From Prevotellaceae bacterium UBA2718 (GTDB lineage: Bacteria; Bacteroidota; Bacteroidia; Bacteroidales; Bacteroidaceae), in contig DEKQ01000016.1 of NCBI GenBank assembly GCA_002353975.1, forward strand, positions 1 through 7,349: a stretch of 7,349 nt of DNA. Reading direction: 5' to 3'. This document shows positions 6,158 through 7,349 of the stretch, piece by piece. The position numbers were made by a program, and so were the translations under genes. The notes under the pieces were generated by a model. That model made no database searches. It was not told the origin of the DNA and worked only from the letters and a program-made list of their open reading frames with translations. Each line of letters starts with the position of its first letter. Position 1 is the first letter of the stretch.

Positions 6158-7349
6158 TGGAGCAACTGAAGCATGAATGCGGCGTGGCGATGATACGCCT
6201 GCTCAAGCCGCTGGACTATTACGAGCAGAAATACGGTACGCGGCTCTATGGGCTGAACAAGCTCTATCTGATGATGGAGAAGCAGCACAACCGTGGACAG
6301 GAGGGTGCCGGTATCGCTTGCGTGCAGCTTGACGCCGTCCCCGGGCACGAATATATGTTCCGTGAGAAGGCTGAGGGCAAGGACGCCATCACCGAGATAT
6401 TCTCACGCGTGACCACTCTGTCTTCCTCTCATGGTGGTATGACGGATAGCGCTTCAGGCTTGAATGATCGGCCTCTCCCCCAAGGAGGAGGTTGGGAGGG
6501 GGCTCAAATCCTGATGGGACACCTCCGTTACAGTACCACTGGGAAGAGCGGACTGACCTACGTGCACCCCTTCCTGCGCCGCAATAACTGGCGGGCGAAG
6601 AACCTCTGCCTGTGTGGAAACTTCAATATGACCAACATCGACGAGGTATTCAGCTACCTGACGGCGCAGGGACAGTACCCACGCATATATAGCGACTCCT
6701 ACATTATGCTTGAGCTGATGGGCCACCGGCTGGACCGCGAGGTGGAGCGCAATTACGTCAATGCAAAGGCCGAAGGGCTGACAGGGACGGACATCACGGA
6801 CTATATAGACCGTCATGTGGAGATTGCCAACGTCCTCAGGCGCACTATGCCCCGCTTTGACGGCGGCTACGTCATCTGCGGAATGACGGGCAGCGGTGAG
6901 TTCTTCTCCGTCCGTGACCCTTGGGGCATACGTCCCGCCTTCTATTATCAGGATGATGAGGTCGTGGCACTCGCAAGCGAACGGCCCGTTCTTCAGACAA
7001 CATTCGACCTCCAGATGGATGACATTCAAGAATTAGAACCTGGTCATGCGCTCATCGTCCACCGCAACGGAGCGGTAGAAAATGCTTCTCTCTTCACTCT
7101 TCACTCTTCACTTAACAAAGCTTGCTCCTTTGAGCGCATCTACTTCAGCCGCGGCAACGATGCCAACATCTACCGCGAGCGCCAGAGATTAGGCGAACAA
7201 TTAGTGCCTGCGGTCACCAAGGCAATCGGCGGAGAGGTTGATAAGACTGTTTTCTCCTTCATTCCGAATACCGCCGAGGTGGCATACTACGGTCTGCTGC
7301 ACGGCTTTATGAAGCAGGGCCACGAAGTGAGGTTTGAGAAGATAGCTTG
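6157..7349 (+). CDS. purF: Amidophosphoribosyltransferase (PurF-type), N-terminal part; 3' end outside window
   Basis: An open frame of 397 codons without a stop reaches the window edge. It reads as the long Bacteroidetes amidophosphoribosyltransferase variant, which should transfer glutamine nitrogen to PRPP to give phosphoribosylamine, the first committed step of purine synthesis. Class II glutaminase features are K-H-E-C-G-V-A-M (C8 the likely nucleophile, so a short propeptide must be cleaved), EKQHNRGQEGAGIA, H-L-R-Y-S-T (R124), C-G-N-F-N-M-T-N (G154, N155), RDPWGIRP and CSFERIYFSRG. The phosphoribosyltransferase part has only begun: where classical PurF has a P-D-S-G-like motif, this has F-I-P-N-T-A-E-V-A. 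The PRPP-binding loop is beyond the edge, so whether it is the sole PurF or a specialised paralogue is open. Two low-complexity repeats lie in frame (6468-6507 and 7090-7110). The ATG overlaps the asnB stop by one base, implying translational coupling. Confidence 0.9.
   Translation, partial: MEQLKHECGVAMIRLLKPLDYYEQKYGTRLYGLNKLYLMMEKQHNRGQEGAGIACVQLDAVPGHEYMFREKAEGKDAITEIFSRVTTLSSSHGGMTDSASGLNDRPLPQGGGWEGAQILMGHLRYSTTGKSGLTYVHPFLRRNNWRAKNLCLCGNFNMTNIDEVFSYLTAQGQYPRIYSDSYIMLELMGHRLDREVERNYVNAKAEGLTGTDITDYIDRHVEIANVLRRTMPRFDGGYVICGMTGSGEFFSVRDPWGIRPAFYYQDDEVVALASERPVLQTTFDLQMDDIQELEPGHALIVHRNGAVENASLFTLHSSLNKACSFERIYFSRGNDANIYRERQRLGEQLVPAVTKAIGGEVDKTVFSFIPNTAEVAYYGLLHGFMKQGHEVRFEKIA
6468..6507 (+). 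repeat. GC-rich hairpin-type repeat inside purF
   Basis: A C-run/G-run block encodes the unusual peptide R-P-L-P-Q-G-G-G-W-E-G-A at about codons 105-116. CCTCTCCC (6472-6479) can fold on GGAGGAGG (6484-6491) with one G-T pair and one mismatch around a 4-nt loop, followed by GGGAGGGGGC at 6495-6504. Its reverse complement opens with C-rich CCCCCTCCC, a form I recognise as a very common dispersed repeat in Prevotella and relatives; that is from memory. It sits in the loop between ITEIF and MGHLRYST, where Bacteroides homologues have a charged sequence of similar length, so it may have replaced as well as extended the loop. Confidence 0.6.
7090..7110 (+). repeat. Three perfect 7-bp tandem units inside purF
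   Basis: CTCTTCA is repeated three times without error (7090-7096, 7097-7103, 7104-7110). The 21 nt equal seven codons (L-F-T-L-H-S-S, 312-318), so the frame is kept although the unit is not a multiple of 3. The period and copy number equal those of TTCTTAA x3 in the spacer at 4388-4408; rotated, ACTCTTC and ATTCTTA match at 5 of 7 positions. It occupies a variable loop just before CSFERIYFSRG. Confidence 0.8.

Noticed and set aside
6454..7029. Open frame of 191 codons on the - strand
   Set aside because: Antisense to the purF-like gene, whose + strand frame shows clear glutaminase motifs.

Overview
The window carries five co-directional genes on the + strand, packed almost end to end: the 3' part of gltB, complete gltD, complete pyrG, complete asnB, and the 5' part of a purF-type amidophosphoribosyltransferase gene that runs off the right edge. 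I place it in Bacteroidales, most likely a Prevotella-like member. The reasons are the protein sequences (the long PurF variant starting MEQLKHECGVAMIRLL, AsnB and PyrG wording), spacers of AT-rich short tandem repeats, the absence of clear Shine-Dalgarno sites, and mid-range GC with no sign of foreign composition in the gene bodies. The genus is an inference from memory of the families, not from a search.

Layout: gltB C-terminal part (1-1158), 36-nt spacer, gltD (1195-2553), 66-nt repeat-filled spacer, pyrG (2620-4317), 106-nt repeat-filled spacer, asnB (4424-6157), then purF-like (6157-7349+), whose ATG overlaps the asnB stop by one base. No stretch over 300 nt lacks a gene, and I see no tRNA, rRNA, CRISPR array, insertion sequence or convincing terminator.

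The genes share one theme: every enzyme uses glutamine as amide-nitrogen donor. GltB/GltD make glutamate from glutamine and 2-oxoglutarate, PyrG makes CTP from UTP, AsnB makes asparagine from aspartate, and PurF makes phosphoribosylamine from PRPP. The block looks like a glutamine-nitrogen distribution cluster.

The unusual layer is repeat DNA. Both larger spacers are built from 7-bp units (ATTCTTA, ATTCGCA, ATGCATC and the like), running in one case from stop codon to start codon. Similar repeat-like DNA also sits in frame inside conserved enzymes. gltB carries a 9-bp triplet repeat plus heptamers sharing a 15-mer with the pyrG-asnB spacer. pyrG carries about 24-26 extra codons with a perfect 8-bp inverted repeat. 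asnB carries about 24 extra codons with a 6-bp inverted repeat. purF carries a GC-rich hairpin-type repeat and a 3 x 7-bp repeat. All reading frames stay open. This suggests that several families of short repeats have been accepted in variable loops of housekeeping proteins, comparable in principle to Rickettsia palindromic elements; it is the main lead from the window.
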